This document shows, in pieces, positions 50,683-62,470 of a stretch of 64,000 bases of DNA; position 1 is the stretch's first letter, and every line of letters starts with the position of its first letter. This stretch comes from Flavobacterium cerinum (GTDB taxonomy: Bacteria; Bacteroidota; Bacteroidia; Flavobacteriales; Flavobacteriaceae), in the NCBI RefSeq assembly GCF_024496085.1, contig NZ_CP101751.1:3782001-3846000 (forward strand). The letters run 5' to 3'. A program made the position numbers and the translations under genes. Below the pieces are notes generated by a model. That model was not told the origin of the DNA and made no database searches. It saw nothing but the letters and a program-made list of their open reading frames with translations.

Positions 50683-50710
50683 AATCTTTTTTTTCGACCG
50701 AAAAACAAAA

Positions 50711-50738
50711 AAAAGATGCCCATAAAATGACATCTTTT
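50711..50738 (-). terminator. Terminator after the ferritin gene
   Basis: AAAAGATG (50711-50718) and CATCTTTT (50731-50738) pair, with short mismatched inner bases; minus-strand T tract follows the stem. Confidence 0.65.
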
Positions 50739-50758
50739 AAAACTCTTTTTTCGTGATT

Positions 50759-51271
50759 TTATTGCACTGTATTCGGTTGATTCCCGCTGAAATTTTTCAT
50801 ATCGTTGTCAAACAGATACAATCCGCCTTTATCATCACCGATTAAGTTGATCTTATCTAAAATGGTTCTTGCCGTAGCCTCTTCTTCGATTTGCTCTGAC
50901 ACATACCATTGCAGGAAGTTATGTGTAGCATAATCTCTTTCCGACAATGAAACATGAACCAGTTCGTTAATACTGGCCGACACCATTACTTCGTGTTCAA
51001 ACAATTGTGTAAACAATGCTTTAAAAGACGAATAATCCAATGACGGCTCAATTACCGCCGGGATTTGCGCCTGTCCGCCACGTTGGTTTACATATTTTAC
51101 CAACTTAAGCATGTGCATTCTTTCTTCATCAGATTGCGCATACATAAATGTTGCAATCCCTTCAAAACCCTGAACTTCAGCCCAAGATGCCATGGCCAGA
51201 TAAATTTGCGAAGAATCGGCCTCCACTTTAATCTGGTTATTAATAGCTGCTTCAATAGTTTTTGATAACAT
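50759..51271 (-). CDS. ftnA: Non-heme ferritin
   Basis: This 170-aa cytoplasmic four-helix bundle stores iron. Ferroxidase residues are Glu17 in KVEADSSQIYLAMASW, Glu50 and His53 in DEERMHMLKLV, Glu in FEHEVMVSASINELV and Gln127 in VSEQIEEEATA. The length is typical for FtnA. It lies 26 bases after dapA and ends at a terminator. Whether it is transcribed with dapA is likely but not certain; no other iron gene is adjacent. Confidence 0.93.
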   Translation of the reverse strand: MLSKTIEAAINNQIKVEADSSQIYLAMASWAEVQGFEGIATFMYAQSDEERMHMLKLVKYVNQRGGQAQIPAVIEPSLDYSSFKALFTQLFEHEVMVSASINELVHVSLSERDYATHNFLQWYVSEQIEEEATARTILDKINLIGDDKGGLYLFDNDMKNFSGNQPNTVQ

Positions 51272-51297
51272 ATATTTCTTTTTTTTTTAGTGAAAAG

Positions 51298-52179
51298 CTA
51301 ATTTACTATTTTCTTTACAAATTCATCAATGCGTTTTGCTAAATCTTCGTTAACATTTACCAATGGCAAACGCACTGTATCTTCCGACAATCCCAGTGAT
51401 TTAAACACGGCTTTGATTCCGGCCGGATTACCCTGCTCAAAAATCATATCAATACTGTCAGCCAACAAGTAATGTAAACGATAAGCTTCATCTACCTTAC
51501 GTTGCAATCCTAAACGAACCATTTCTGAAAATTCTTTCGGGAACCCTTCTCCTATCACCGAAATCACTCCGGAACCACCGGCCAGAACCATTGGTAATGT
51601 CACCATATCATCTCCGGAAATAACTAAAAATCCTTCCGGTTTATGCTGAATCAATTTCATTGCCTGAACGATATCACCGGCAGCTTCTTTAATTCCGATA
51701 ATATTTTTAAAATCATTCGCCAGTCGGATTACCGTTGACGGCAACATATTACTCGCTGTTCTTCCCGGAACGTTATATAGAATAACCGGTATCGGAGAAG
51801 CTTCTGCCACCGCTTTAAAATGCTGATAAATTCCTTCCTGAGTCGGTTTATTATAATACGGCGATACGGAAAGAATCGCCTGAAATGCTGACAAATCACG
51901 TGTTTTCAACTCTTCAGTTACTTTATGCGTATTATTTCCACCTACACCTAATACTAAAGGCAAACGTCCTTTATTAGCATCAATAACAGTTTGAATCACC
52001 AGTTCTTTTTCATCCTGGCTCAATGTTGCTGATTCACCTGTTGTTCCCAACACGACCAAATATTCCACACCGCCTTCCACAACGTGGTTTACAATTCTTG
52101 ATAATGCTTCGGTATCTACCGAAAAGTCTTTTTTAAATGGTGTAACAAGTGCAACACCGGTTCCGATTAATGACTGCAT
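51298..52179 (-). CDS. dapA: 4-hydroxy-tetrahydrodipicolinate synthase
   Basis: This 293-aa TIM-barrel enzyme condenses pyruvate with aspartate semialdehyde for lysine and diaminopimelate synthesis. [15 protein letters not shown] starts the barrel, [13 protein letters not shown] holds the Thr/Glu motif, [16 protein letters not shown] the catalytic Tyr, and [11 protein letters not shown] the Schiff-base Lys. It follows the DUF6913 gene by 11 bases and precedes ferritin by 26. Confidence 0.95.
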   Translation of the reverse strand: MQSLIGTGVALVTPFKKDFSVDTEALSRIVNHVVEGGVEYLVVLGTTGESATLSQDEKELVIQTVIDANKGRLPLVLGVGGNNTHKVTEELKTRDLSAFQAILSVSPYYNKPTQEGIYQHFKAVAEASPIPVILYNVPGRTASNMLPSTVIRLANDFKNIIGIKEAAGDIVQAMKLIQHKPEGFLVISGDDMVTLPMVLAGGSGVISVIGEGFPKEFSEMVRLGLQRKVDEAYRLHYLLADSIDMIFEQGNPAGIKAVFKSLGLSEDTVRLPLVNVNEDLAKRIDEFVKKIVN

Positions 52180-52190
52180 GGTTATTTAGA

Positions 52191-52709
52191 TTATATTTTA
52201 TTTAAAATTTTCAGATAGCGGAACAATTCCGATACAAATTCCTGATACTTTTCAGCGACTGTAGCAATCATAAAATGGTACAATCTTTTATCTGCCGTAG
52301 AAAATCCGACTTTAAAACGGGCTTTTGACAACATTGTCACCCACATCAGCGGTGCTTTTTCCACATCATAATATCCGATCAGCATATCGAAAGGCGTTTC
52401 ACAAAAATCGGCAACCTCTTTTTTAGCCAATTCTCCACTCATTGTGATATCTTTTCTACTAAAAAACGGGTAATCAAATACCTCTTTTTTCTTGATCGTA
52501 TCTTTATAAATTAAAATTTTGATGTTTTTTTCCGGAATTCCCTGTGCGATCAATTCGTTAATCAGATTGTCCTGCGCCGAAAAATAACTCTCATCTAACA
52601 ACAAACCAATTGTTTGAATTTTCTCTGCTGTAGCGGTAAGTTTATAGTTAGGTAATCTTTTTTTAATGATTTTTTTTAGGGAAAAATCCTTTATTGTTTT
52701 TAAAAACAT
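52191..52709 (-). CDS. DUF6913 family protein
   Basis: This 172-aa protein carries the flavobacterial DUF6913 pattern: IQTIGLLLDESYFSAQDNLINELIAQGIPEKNIKILIYKD, then DITMSGELAKKEVADFCETPFDMLIGYYDVEKAPLMWVTM and KARFKVGFSTADKRLYHFMI. No signal or membrane segment is present, so it is likely cytoplasmic. Function is unknown. It has a perfect promoter just upstream and leads into dapA. Confidence 0.82.
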   Translation of the reverse strand: MFLKTIKDFSLKKIIKKRLPNYKLTATAEKIQTIGLLLDESYFSAQDNLINELIAQGIPEKNIKILIYKDTIKKKEVFDYPFFSRKDITMSGELAKKEVADFCETPFDMLIGYYDVEKAPLMWVTMLSKARFKVGFSTADKRLYHFMIATVAEKYQEFVSELFRYLKILNKI

Positions 52710-52728
52710 AGTACTTTTACTTGGAATA

Positions 52729-52757
52729 CAAAGTTAATTAAATAAGGATTATAACAA
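52729..52757 (-). promoter_or_regulatory. Promoter of the DUF6913-dapA operon
   Basis: On the minus strand TTG (52757-52755), an 18-base spacer and TAACTTTG (52736-52729) match the consensus. The TTG directly abuts the first codon of the divergent 5'-nucleotidase gene. Confidence 0.72.
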
Positions 52758-53540
52758 ATGACAAAATTAAGAAAGTATAACCGTATTTTAACTTCAATTA
52801 TTGCCCTCTCGGGTATTTTTTTATCCGTTTCCTGTACCACTCAAAAGTACACAAACACCAAAATTGAAGGAAAACAAATCGGTGTCACAAATGCGTACCC
52901 GGATGTTAAATCTATCGAAGATTATGTAGCCCCTTACCGCGACCACATCAACAAAGATCTGGATCATGTATTAGCTTACGCGCCTGAAACTTTAGACAAG
53001 AGCAAAGGCACCTGGCAAACTACTATCGGAAATCTTTTGGCCGATGCTACAATTGAAATGGGCAATCCGCTTTTTCAATCCCGCGAGAAAAAGAACATCG
53101 ACATCTGCTTACTAAATCACGGCGGAATCCGTGCTATTTTACCGAAAGGAGATGTTACCACCCGTACCGCTTACGAAATCATGCCGTTTGAAAACAGTTT
53201 GATCATTGTTGAATTAAAAGGCGCTCAGATTCGGGAAATGGCAGAATACATCCTAAAAGAGAAAAAACCACATCCGTTATCCGGTTTAAAAATTGTGGCC
53301 GACAAAGACAATTTAAACATTAAATCGTTAAGTGCTAACGGAAAACCCGTTCAGGAAAACCAGATTTACAATGTAGCTACTTCCGATTATCTTTCCAATG
53401 GCGGTGATAGTATGAATTTCTTTAAAAAAGGAATTAAATCCTACGACATGGATTATAAACTTCGGAATTTATTGATTGACTATTTCAAAAAAGTCGACAC
53501 TATCCCTGTTATAACAACCGAACGAATTATCCTGGAATAA
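52758..53540 (+). CDS. Lipoprotein with 5'-nucleotidase C-terminal domain
   Basis: The product (260 aa) is a lipoprotein (lipobox near residue 25-28, FLSVSC) that carries only the substrate-binding C-terminal domain of 5'-nucleotidases. Landmarks are GNLLADATIEMGNPL, NIDICLLNHGGIRAILPKGDVT and YNVATSDYLSNGGDSMNFF (the NGGDSM block). The catalytic metallophosphoesterase half is encoded by the next gene, 12 bases downstream, in reversed domain order. Together they should act on nucleotides outside the cytoplasm. Adjacent -35-like signals are obscured by the divergent promoter. Confidence 0.88.
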   Translation: MTKLRKYNRILTSIIALSGIFLSVSCTTQKYTNTKIEGKQIGVTNAYPDVKSIEDYVAPYRDHINKDLDHVLAYAPETLDKSKGTWQTTIGNLLADATIEMGNPLFQSREKKNIDICLLNHGGIRAILPKGDVTTRTAYEIMPFENSLIIVELKGAQIREMAEYILKEKKPHPLSGLKIVADKDNLNIKSLSANGKPVQENQIYNVATSDYLSNGGDSMNFFKKGIKSYDMDYKLRNLLIDYFKKVDTIPVITTERIILE

Positions 53541-53552
53541 AAGATTAAGAAG

Positions 53553-54470
53553 ATGAAAAGAAGAGAATTTTTAAAAGGTACATTAGCCAGTTCAGCTTTA
53601 GTTACAGTAGGCGGCCTTTCATTGAGTAGTTTTACCAATGCACCGGATATCAAAAAATTAACCATTCTGCATACTAACGACGTTCACAGTCATATTGATC
53701 CGTTTCCTGCAACTGATCCGAAAAACCCGAATATGGGTGGCGTTGCGCGTCGTGCCAGTCTGATCCAGGAAATCCGAAAAGAGAATCCGAATGTACTGCT
53801 TTTGGATGCCGGTGATATTTTCCAGGGAACTCCTTATTTTAATTATTACGGAGGTGAATTGGAATTCAAACTGATGAGTATGCTGCAATACGATTTAGCC
53901 ACTATGGGAAATCACGATTTTGACAACGGAATCGATGGTTTTTATGCGCAATTACCGCATGCTAAATTTGATTTTGTTTCAGCCAATTACGATTTTAAAA
54001 ACACGGTATTGGACGGAATTGTAAAACCGTATAAAATATTTGTAAAAGACGGCATCAAAATAGGTGTTTTCGGTTTAGGAGTCGAGCTTCAGGGATTAGT
54101 TGACAAAAAGCTTTACAAAGAAACCGTTTATAACGATCCGGTGGAAACCGCAAACGAAATGACCCGTATTCTGAAACACGAACAAAAATGTGATTTGGTT
54201 ATCTGTTTATCGCATATCGGATTTAAATACAACAACGAGCCGGAACGTATTTGTGATGTTCTTCTAGCCCGAAGAACCAAAGATATCGATTTGATCATTG
54301 GAGGACATACCCATACATTCTTAACCAAACCGGTAATCGAAAAAAACCGGGACGGAAAAGAAGTTTTAATCAATCAAGTGGGTTGCTATGGCATTAATCT
54401 GGGGCGTATTGACTTTTATTTCGATGCCGACAAAACAAAATCACACTCCGGAAAAAGTATTGTTGTATAA
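53553..54470 (+). CDS. Metallophosphatase, 5'-nucleotidase N-terminal domain, Tat-exported
   Basis: The product (305 aa) starts with a Tat signal (MKRREFLKGTLASSALV). A metallophosphoesterase domain of the UshA/5'-nucleotidase type follows, with LTILHTNDVHSHIDPF, LDAGDIFQGTPYF, ATMGNHDFDNG and IIGGHTHTFLTKP as the di-metal motifs. It ends where the substrate-binding domain would begin; that domain is encoded by the preceding gene. Export folded through Tat fits a metalloenzyme. Its 3' end overlaps a convergent gene by about 30 bases. Confidence 0.9.
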   Translation: MKRREFLKGTLASSALVTVGGLSLSSFTNAPDIKKLTILHTNDVHSHIDPFPATDPKNPNMGGVARRASLIQEIRKENPNVLLLDAGDIFQGTPYFNYYGGELEFKLMSMLQYDLATMGNHDFDNGIDGFYAQLPHAKFDFVSANYDFKNTVLDGIVKPYKIFVKDGIKIGVFGLGVELQGLVDKKLYKETVYNDPVETANEMTRILKHEQKCDLVICLSHIGFKYNNEPERICDVLLARRTKDIDLIIGGHTHTFLTKPVIEKNRDGKEVLINQVGCYGINLGRIDFYFDADKTKSHSGKSIVV

Positions 54471-55145
54471 CATCCTTTTATGATCCATGCTCAATATCGC
54501 TTTATAAAGCAAGTATTGCGCCACAACAAACATAGCCAGTGAAATCGGTCTGAATATCAATATTGTAAGATAATACAAATTGATTGTAACAATAAACTGG
54601 ATAAAAGTAAACAATAAGGTACTTATCAATAAAAGGGTATTTACCTTATTGTTATTTAAAATATAATTGGCTAATGTAAACCCTCCCAGAAAAATCATAA
54701 AAACCCCGTTAACCCAAAACAGGTAAACTCCATTTTCAATTTCTGCATTTACTAAATTTGCTACTGTAATATATATAAAGAAAAACGGTATACACCCGAT
54801 CAGAAAGGGCATCATTTTAGGAAATGTGATTCGTTCGACCAAAGTATAAACCACTGCTATCCGATAAAGCAAAAAGAACAGTGATCCGAAATACACCGTA
54901 TCTTTTGTAGCGGCCACAAAAGCAATATTAGCGATCCAGTTAAAAAAAAGTGCCAGTATAAAAACATTATTCCGTTTACCGGAATTCAGGTAATACAGAA
55001 AAAACAATACCGGCATCAGGAAAGGCTTTGAAATATAAGTCAGAAAATGATCCTCTAAATATTCACTGATCACTGCAATTCCGCCAACCAGAAAATAAAA
55101 CAAGATTAAAATTCCGTTTATCCCCTCTTTTACTTTTGGCTCCAT
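54441..55145 (-). CDS. YhhN-like (lysoplasmalogenase family) membrane protein
   Basis: The product (234 aa from the ATG at 55145) has eight hydrophobic helices, with FYFLVGGIAVISEY near the start, ISKPFLMPVLFFLYY and the conserved ALFFNWIANIAF region, and RPISLAMFVVAQYLLYKAIL at the end. This pattern fits the YhhN/TMEM86 family, some of which hydrolyse lysoplasmalogen vinyl-ether bonds. The usual helix-2 Asp is less clear here, so activity is uncertain. Alternative starts are ATG at 55157 and TTG at 55184. It overlaps the convergent Tat phosphatase gene at its 3' end. Confidence 0.72.
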   Translation of the reverse strand: MEPKVKEGINGILILFYFLVGGIAVISEYLEDHFLTYISKPFLMPVLFFLYYLNSGKRNNVFILALFFNWIANIAFVAATKDTVYFGSLFFLLYRIAVVYTLVERITFPKMMPFLIGCIPFFFIYITVANLVNAEIENGVYLFWVNGVFMIFLGGFTLANYILNNNKVNTLLLISTLLFTFIQFIVTINLYYLTILIFRPISLAMFVVAQYLLYKAILSMDHKRMLYNNTFSGV

Positions 55146-55296
55146 AAGGTATAACATATTAAAACAGAAGCATTTTTGCCGCAAGGTACAATAGGATAAC
55201 CTTAGATATCATAAAAACTCAGGGAAAAGCAGATTCTATCGATTTACTTCAAAAATAAACGTTAATTCCACCCGCTTTCCGATCGATAGCTATTCC

Positions 55297-57850
<2,554 letters not shown>

Positions 57851-57912
57851 TGTACTTATTTTAAAGAGCAGTCCGGAAAAATCAAGTCCGCGACACAGGA
57901 TAAAGGTATAAA

Positions 57913-57940
57913 AAAAGCCTTCCCGAATGAGAAGGCTTTT
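57913..57940 (-). terminator. Terminator of the rpsF-rpsR-rplI operon
   Basis: AAAAGCCTTC (57913-57922) and GAAGGCTTTT (57931-57940) form a perfect 10-bp stem with an eight-base loop; the minus-strand side is followed by a T run. Confidence 0.88.
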
Positions 57941-57957
57941 ACTTTATTTTTCGAAAA

Positions 57958-58401
57958 TTATGCTTTTTCAGCGATAATTTCGTATGCTAATTCAACGATT
58001 ACATCACGGTGTAAACGAACGGAAGCATTGTATTTTCCTGTACGTTTTACGATACCTGAAGTGATGAATTTTTTATCGATTGCATGACCGTTTTTCTCTA
58101 AAACTTCAGCGATATCAGCACTAGTAACTGATCCGAATAATTTTTCACCACCAGCTTTAGCTGTGATTTTAATCTCTAAAGCTTTGATTGCTTCAGCCAA
58201 ACTTCTAGCATCAGCAACGATTTTAGCTTCTTTGTGTGCTTTTTGTTTTAAGTTTTCAGCTAATACTTTTTTAGCTGACGGAGTTGCTAAAATAGCAAAT
58301 CCCTGAGGAATTAAAAAGTTACGACCGTAACCTGGCTTAACAGATACTACATCGTCTTTAAAACCTAAATTCTGTACGTCTTGTTTTAATATAAGTTCCA
58401 T
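57958..58401 (-). CDS. rplI: 50S ribosomal protein L9
   Basis: The product (147 aa) begins MELILKQDVQNLGFKDDVV and VKPGYGRNFLIPQGFAILA, the standard L9 N-domain, followed by a long helix and a C-domain with GGEKLFGSVTSADIAEVLEK and RTGKYNASVRLHRDVIVEL. Last gene of the S6-S18-L9 operon, ending at a strong terminator. The length is normal. Confidence 0.97.
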   Translation of the reverse strand: MELILKQDVQNLGFKDDVVSVKPGYGRNFLIPQGFAILATPSAKKVLAENLKQKAHKEAKIVADARSLAEAIKALEIKITAKAGGEKLFGSVTSADIAEVLEKNGHAIDKKFITSGIVKRTGKYNASVRLHRDVIVELAYEIIAEKA

Positions 58402-58416
58402 AATCTCGCCTCTTTT

Positions 58417-58713
58417 TTATTTTAATAAATCAGCCACATATGGCATTAATGCTAAATGACGTGCTCTTTTTACCGCTACAGATACTTTTCTTTGGTATTT
58501 CAAAGAAGTTCCTGTTAAACGACGAGGAAGGATTTTACCTTGCTCATTAACGAATTTTAATAAGAAGTCCGGATCTTTATAATCAACATATTTGATTCCG
58601 GATTTTTTGAAACGACAATACTTTTTAGTTTTGTTAGTTTCTATATTCAAAGGCGTAAGATATCTGATATCCCCGTCTTTTTTTCCTTTTGCAGATTGCT
58701 CAATACTTGACAT
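58417..58713 (-). CDS. rpsR: 30S ribosomal protein S18
   Basis: The product (98 aa) has the S18 core: [64 protein letters not shown], with a Bacteroidota-typical N-terminal extension. It lies five bases after rpsF and 15 before rplI. It binds S6 and 16S rRNA in the platform of the small subunit. Confidence 0.97.
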   Translation of the reverse strand: MSSIEQSAKGKKDGDIRYLTPLNIETNKTKKYCRFKKSGIKYVDYKDPDFLLKFVNEQGKILPRRLTGTSLKYQRKVSVAVKRARHLALMPYVADLLK

Positions 58714-58718
58714 ACTAA

Positions 58719-59060
58719 TTAAGCTTTTGTAGATTTTAATTTTGCTCTTCTTCTTTCAGCCCACGCTACTGCATGTTTATCTAAACTTACAGTTAAAAAG
58801 CGCATTACTCTTTCGTCACGACGGAATTCAGTTTCAAATGCAACTAAGATATCTCCAGCTACTTTGAATTCGAATAGGTGATAAAAACCACTTTTCTTGT
58901 GTTGGATTTCGTAAGCTAATTTTTTTAAGCCCCAATCCTCTTTCGCTACCATCTCTGCTCCTTTAGAAGTAAGAAAATCTTCAAATTTGCTTACTGTTTC
59001 CTTTACCTGCTGCTCAGATAAAACGGGATTCAAGATGAAAACAGTTTCATAATGATTCAT
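58719..59060 (-). CDS. rpsF: 30S ribosomal protein S6
   Basis: The product (113 aa) begins [19 protein letters not shown] and has [61 protein letters not shown], the S6 pattern. It heads the S6-S18-L9 operon. A perfect Bacteroidota promoter lies 33-62 bases ahead of the ATG. Confidence 0.97.
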   Translation of the reverse strand: MNHYETVFILNPVLSEQQVKETVSKFEDFLTSKGAEMVAKEDWGLKKLAYEIQHKKSGFYHLFEFKVAGDILVAFETEFRRDERVMRFLTVSLDKHAVAWAERRRAKLKSTKA

Positions 59061-59093
59061 AAGAATAAAATTTATTTGTTATAAAATTGGGTG

Positions 59094-59123
59094 CAAAAAT
59101 AATGATTTATATTTAATCTACAA
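59094..59123 (-). promoter_or_regulatory. Promoter of the rpsF operon
   Basis: On the minus strand TTG (59123-59121), a 19-base spacer and TATTTTTG (59101-59094) give a perfect match to the consensus. Confidence 0.82.
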
Positions 59124-59238
59124 GGCTATTTTCTTTTTTTTGAACCTAATCCTATTTTATCCTCAGTATTCTTGCTCAATCCGATCTGTTTTTCTATTTT
59201 TATTACTGAAATAACCCTATTTGATTTTATATTAGAAT

Positions 59239-59934
59239 ATGAAGATAAACTGTATAGTAGTTGATGATAGTAGTATTCAGCGTTTAACCATAACCAAACT
59301 TGTATCCGAAAACCCAAATCTCTCTCTTGTCGGCGAATTTTCCAATGCTATTGAAGCTAAGAATTGTATTACCAACAAAAACGTGGATCTGGTTTTCCTG
59401 GATATTGAGATGCCGGTTATTAACGGTTTCGATTTACTCGACGGACTGAAGGCAAAACCACAGGTGATTTTCATTACATCGAAAACAGAATACGCCGTTA
59501 AAGCATTTGATTATGCCGCGACAGACTATTTACACAAACCCATTACACGGGAGCGCTTTAATGTTGCTGTTAAAAAAGCGATGAATTTTGTCTTACTCGG
59601 AAAAGAGAATTCCGATGAAGAAAGTCCGTTTATTTTTATTAAGAGCAATCTTAAAAAACTAAAAATCTATATTTCAAGAATCAAATGGATTGAAGCTTAC
59701 GGTGATTATGTAAAAGTAATTACTGATGAAGACAATCATTTGGTATTATCGACGATGAAAGCGTTTGAAAGCGAACTTCCGAACGACAAATTTATTCGGG
59801 TTCACAAATCCTTTATTGTAAACATTGATAAAATCGACAAATTCAACAGTAAATTTGCTGAAATCGGCACTAATAAAATCCCTTTAAGCCGGAACAAAAA
59901 GGAGGATCTGGTAAAAGCAATCGAAAACACCTAA
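59239..59934 (+). CDS. LytTR-family response regulator, orphan
   Basis: This 231-aa protein has a receiver domain (about 1-115; MKINCIVVDDSSIQRLTITKLV, Asp in LVFLDIEMPVINGF, Lys in DYLHKPI) and a LytTR domain (about 130-230; FIKSNLKKLKIYISRIKWIEAYGDYVKVIT, RVHKSFIVNIDKIDKFNSKFAEIG). No kinase gene is adjacent; its 3' end overlaps the priA stop by four bases. Partner kinase and targets are unknown. A second LytTR regulator of the window is at 3365. Confidence 0.9.
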   Translation: MKINCIVVDDSSIQRLTITKLVSENPNLSLVGEFSNAIEAKNCITNKNVDLVFLDIEMPVINGFDLLDGLKAKPQVIFITSKTEYAVKAFDYAATDYLHKPITRERFNVAVKKAMNFVLLGKENSDEESPFIFIKSNLKKLKIYISRIKWIEAYGDYVKVITDEDNHLVLSTMKAFESELPNDKFIRVHKSFIVNIDKIDKFNSKFAEIGTNKIPLSRNKKEDLVKAIENT

Positions 59935-62381
59935 TAGTTATCGACATTAACCATCATTTTTATTGCCCGGTATTGTGGAATCGCTTCAAAACTATTCGCT
60001 ATTTTTCGAATTGTTTTTTTAGTATTTCCCAAATGGTTTTTCTGCGGAATCTTAATCAGTATGGTCCGGATGTATTCATTCCGGATCCTGCTTATTGCCG
60101 GTTCTTCCGGTCCTAATACCGGAATTTGTAACGATTGTGTCAATACATTATACATCCACATTGCCCCTTCTTTCAGTTTATCGAAGTCCCGGTGCTTTAA
60201 AGTCAGTTTTATCAATCGGTAAAAAGGCGGATATTTAAAATTGTGCCGTTCATACACCTGTTCTTTATACATCCCCATATAATCATTTTCGGTAACCTGA
60301 CGAATTATATTATGATACGGATTATACGTCTGAATCATCACTTTTCCTTTTTTCTCGCTTCGCCCGGCTCTTCCCGCTACCTGCATCATCATTTGATACG
60401 CTCTTTCATGCGAACGAAAATCCGGTTGATTCAACATATTGTCGGCATTCATAATTCCAACTAATGTCACATTATCAAAATGCAATCCTTTAGCCAGCAT
60501 TTGCGTTCCAACCAAAATATCGATTTCCTGCTCCCGAAAAGCATCGATTATTTTTTCATAACCAAACTTACCTCGCGTTGTATCCTGATCCATTCGCCCG
60601 ATATTCTTTTCCGGAAACAGTTCCCGTAATTCCATTTCTATCTGCTCCGTACCGAATCCTTTTGTCGACAAATCTACCGACTGACAGGCGTGACAATGCG
60701 TAGGATTCGCAATGGAATAACCACAATAATGGCATCGTAGCTGATTTTTAAACTTATAATAGGTAAGACTTACATCACAACTCGGACATTGCGGTACATG
60801 TCCGCATGTCATACATTCTACAAAAGGGGAATATCCTCTTCTGTTTTGAAACAAAATTACTTGCTCGTTTAACGCCAATGATTCTGAAATAGCCTCAATC
60901 AGCGTATCACTGAAATGCCCTTTCATTCGTTTCCTTTTATACTTATCTTTTAAATCCACTAAAAAGATTTCCGGCAGCAATACTTTTCCGTAGCGCTCCG
61001 TCAGATTTACCAATCCGTATTTTCCGGATTGTACATTATAATAGGTTTCCAGACTTGGCGTTGCGGATCCCAAAAGCACTTTAGACCGATGTGCTGCTGC
61101 CAGAACGATAGCCGCATCTCTTGCATGATAACGCGGTGCCGGATCAAACTGCTTAAAGGTTTGCTCGTGCTCTTCATCAATCACAATAAGTCCCAGATTG
61201 GAAAACGGTAAAAACAAAGCCGAACGTGCTCCGATTACAATTTTAGCCTTTTCCGAGCTATGCAATACCTGTTGCCAAACCTCTATCCTTTCATTATTGG
61301 TATATTTCGAATGATAAACCGCTACCTGGTTTCCGAAATAAGCCGTTAGCCGACTAACCAACTGTACCGTTAGTGCAATTTCCGGCAAAAGATACAAGAC
61401 CTGTTTGCCTTCCGCGATATATTGTTCGATTAACTTAATGTATACTTCCGTTTTTCCGGAAGCCGTAACACCGTGTAATAACGAAACCGTTTGTTTAGTA
61501 AAGCTTTCCCCGATTTCATCCAAGGCTTTTTGTTGTGCTCCGCTTAATTCAAAGCCGGCATCCTCCGCTTTTTCAAAACGCACCCTGTCTTCCGTCAGAA
61601 AATACGCTTCAAATATCCCTTTATCGATTAACGATTTAACGACAGCACTTGTCGAACCGGAAGCGTCGATTAATTTTTTAACTGAAACCGGTTTCTTTTC
61701 GACCGCCTGCAATTGAAAATAGTGCAACACCAATTCCTTTTGCTTAGGAGCACGGGATAACAATTCCATTAATTCAGACAATTGCTCCTGTTGCAAAAAC
61801 TCCGATTGCAAACGAATATAACGCGTTTGCTTCGGTTTGTATTTCTCGACAACTTCTTCCTGTAATGTCAATACATTTTTAGAAAGCATTCTGTTTAAAA
61901 CCGGAAAAACGTTCTTTTTCCCCAGAATTGCCATTATATCTTCCACCTTTAAAGACGATTGTTGCTGCAACGCCTCCCAGATCAAAAATTCATCATCTTC
62001 CAACGCTTTACTATTCACATCAGCATCCTGCGGAGAAGCAATGATCGTTTCACTTTCCAGTAAAAAACCGGACGGAAGTGCCATTTTAAATACATCTCCG
62101 ATCGCACACATATAATAATCGGCAACCCATTTCCAATGTTCAATCTGGTACTCATTTACAACCGGAACCTCATCTAATATCTGATGAATTTCCTTTGCCT
62201 GATACAAAAGCGGTTCATTCTGATGCAAATCAATTGCCAGCGCCGTGTAAATTTTATTTTTACCAAAAGGCACCGCCACACGCATTCCTTTTTTAAGGAA
62301 TGTATATTCGGCTTCTGAAACCTGATACGTAAAGGTTTTATCCAGCGCTAACGGTAAGACAACTTCTACAAAATATGACAT
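59931..62381 (-). CDS. priA: Primosomal protein N' (replication restart helicase PriA)
   Basis: This 816-aa helicase restarts stalled replication forks. The N-terminal 3'-DNA-binding domain is at about 1-110. Walker A is LLHGVTASGKTEVYIKLI and the DEAH-like box is LIVIDEEHEQTFKQ. Zinc-binding Cys blocks are CMTCGHVPQCPSC, CHYCGYSI and CHACQ. Helicase C-domain motifs follow, with GRMDQDTTRGKFGYEKII, VGTQMLAKGLHF and MMQVAGRAGRSEKKGKV. It is separated from DUF2147 by a terminator. Confidence 0.95.
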   Translation of the reverse strand: MSYFVEVVLPLALDKTFTYQVSEAEYTFLKKGMRVAVPFGKNKIYTALAIDLHQNEPLLYQAKEIHQILDEVPVVNEYQIEHWKWVADYYMCAIGDVFKMALPSGFLLESETIIASPQDADVNSKALEDDEFLIWEALQQQSSLKVEDIMAILGKKNVFPVLNRMLSKNVLTLQEEVVEKYKPKQTRYIRLQSEFLQQEQLSELMELLSRAPKQKELVLHYFQLQAVEKKPVSVKKLIDASGSTSAVVKSLIDKGIFEAYFLTEDRVRFEKAEDAGFELSGAQQKALDEIGESFTKQTVSLLHGVTASGKTEVYIKLIEQYIAEGKQVLYLLPEIALTVQLVSRLTAYFGNQVAVYHSKYTNNERIEVWQQVLHSSEKAKIVIGARSALFLPFSNLGLIVIDEEHEQTFKQFDPAPRYHARDAAIVLAAAHRSKVLLGSATPSLETYYNVQSGKYGLVNLTERYGKVLLPEIFLVDLKDKYKRKRMKGHFSDTLIEAISESLALNEQVILFQNRRGYSPFVECMTCGHVPQCPSCDVSLTYYKFKNQLRCHYCGYSIANPTHCHACQSVDLSTKGFGTEQIEMELRELFPEKNIGRMDQDTTRGKFGYEKIIDAFREQEIDILVGTQMLAKGLHFDNVTLVGIMNADNMLNQPDFRSHERAYQMMMQVAGRAGRSEKKGKVMIQTYNPYHNIIRQVTENDYMGMYKEQVYERHNFKYPPFYRLIKLTLKHRDFDKLKEGAMWMYNVLTQSLQIPVLGPEEPAISRIRNEYIRTILIKIPQKNHLGNTKKTIRKIANSFEAIPQYRAIKMMVNVDNY

Positions 62382-62421
62382 TGGTTGATTTTAAAATACA
62401 AAGATAAAAGGTGACCATAAA

Positions 62422-62447
62422 AAAACACTTCCTTTACGAAGTGTTTT
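62422..62447 (-). terminator. Terminator of the BrkB-DUF2147 unit
   Basis: AAAACACTTC (62422-62431) and GAAGTGTTTT (62438-62447) form a perfect 10-bp stem with a six-base loop, with T tracts on both sides. Confidence 0.85.
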
Positions 62448-62470
62448 TTTACATTATATATAAGGTAAGC

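Noticed and set aside
52758..54470. Frameshifted or broken 5'-nucleotidase gene
   Set aside because: The two halves are in the reverse order of the normal protein and each has its own export signal, so they are separate genes.
55236..55289. CTATCGAT ... ATCGATAG inverted repeat upstream of ligA end
   Set aside because: The 8-base arms are separated by 38 bases, with no T tract or symmetry beyond them; likely chance.
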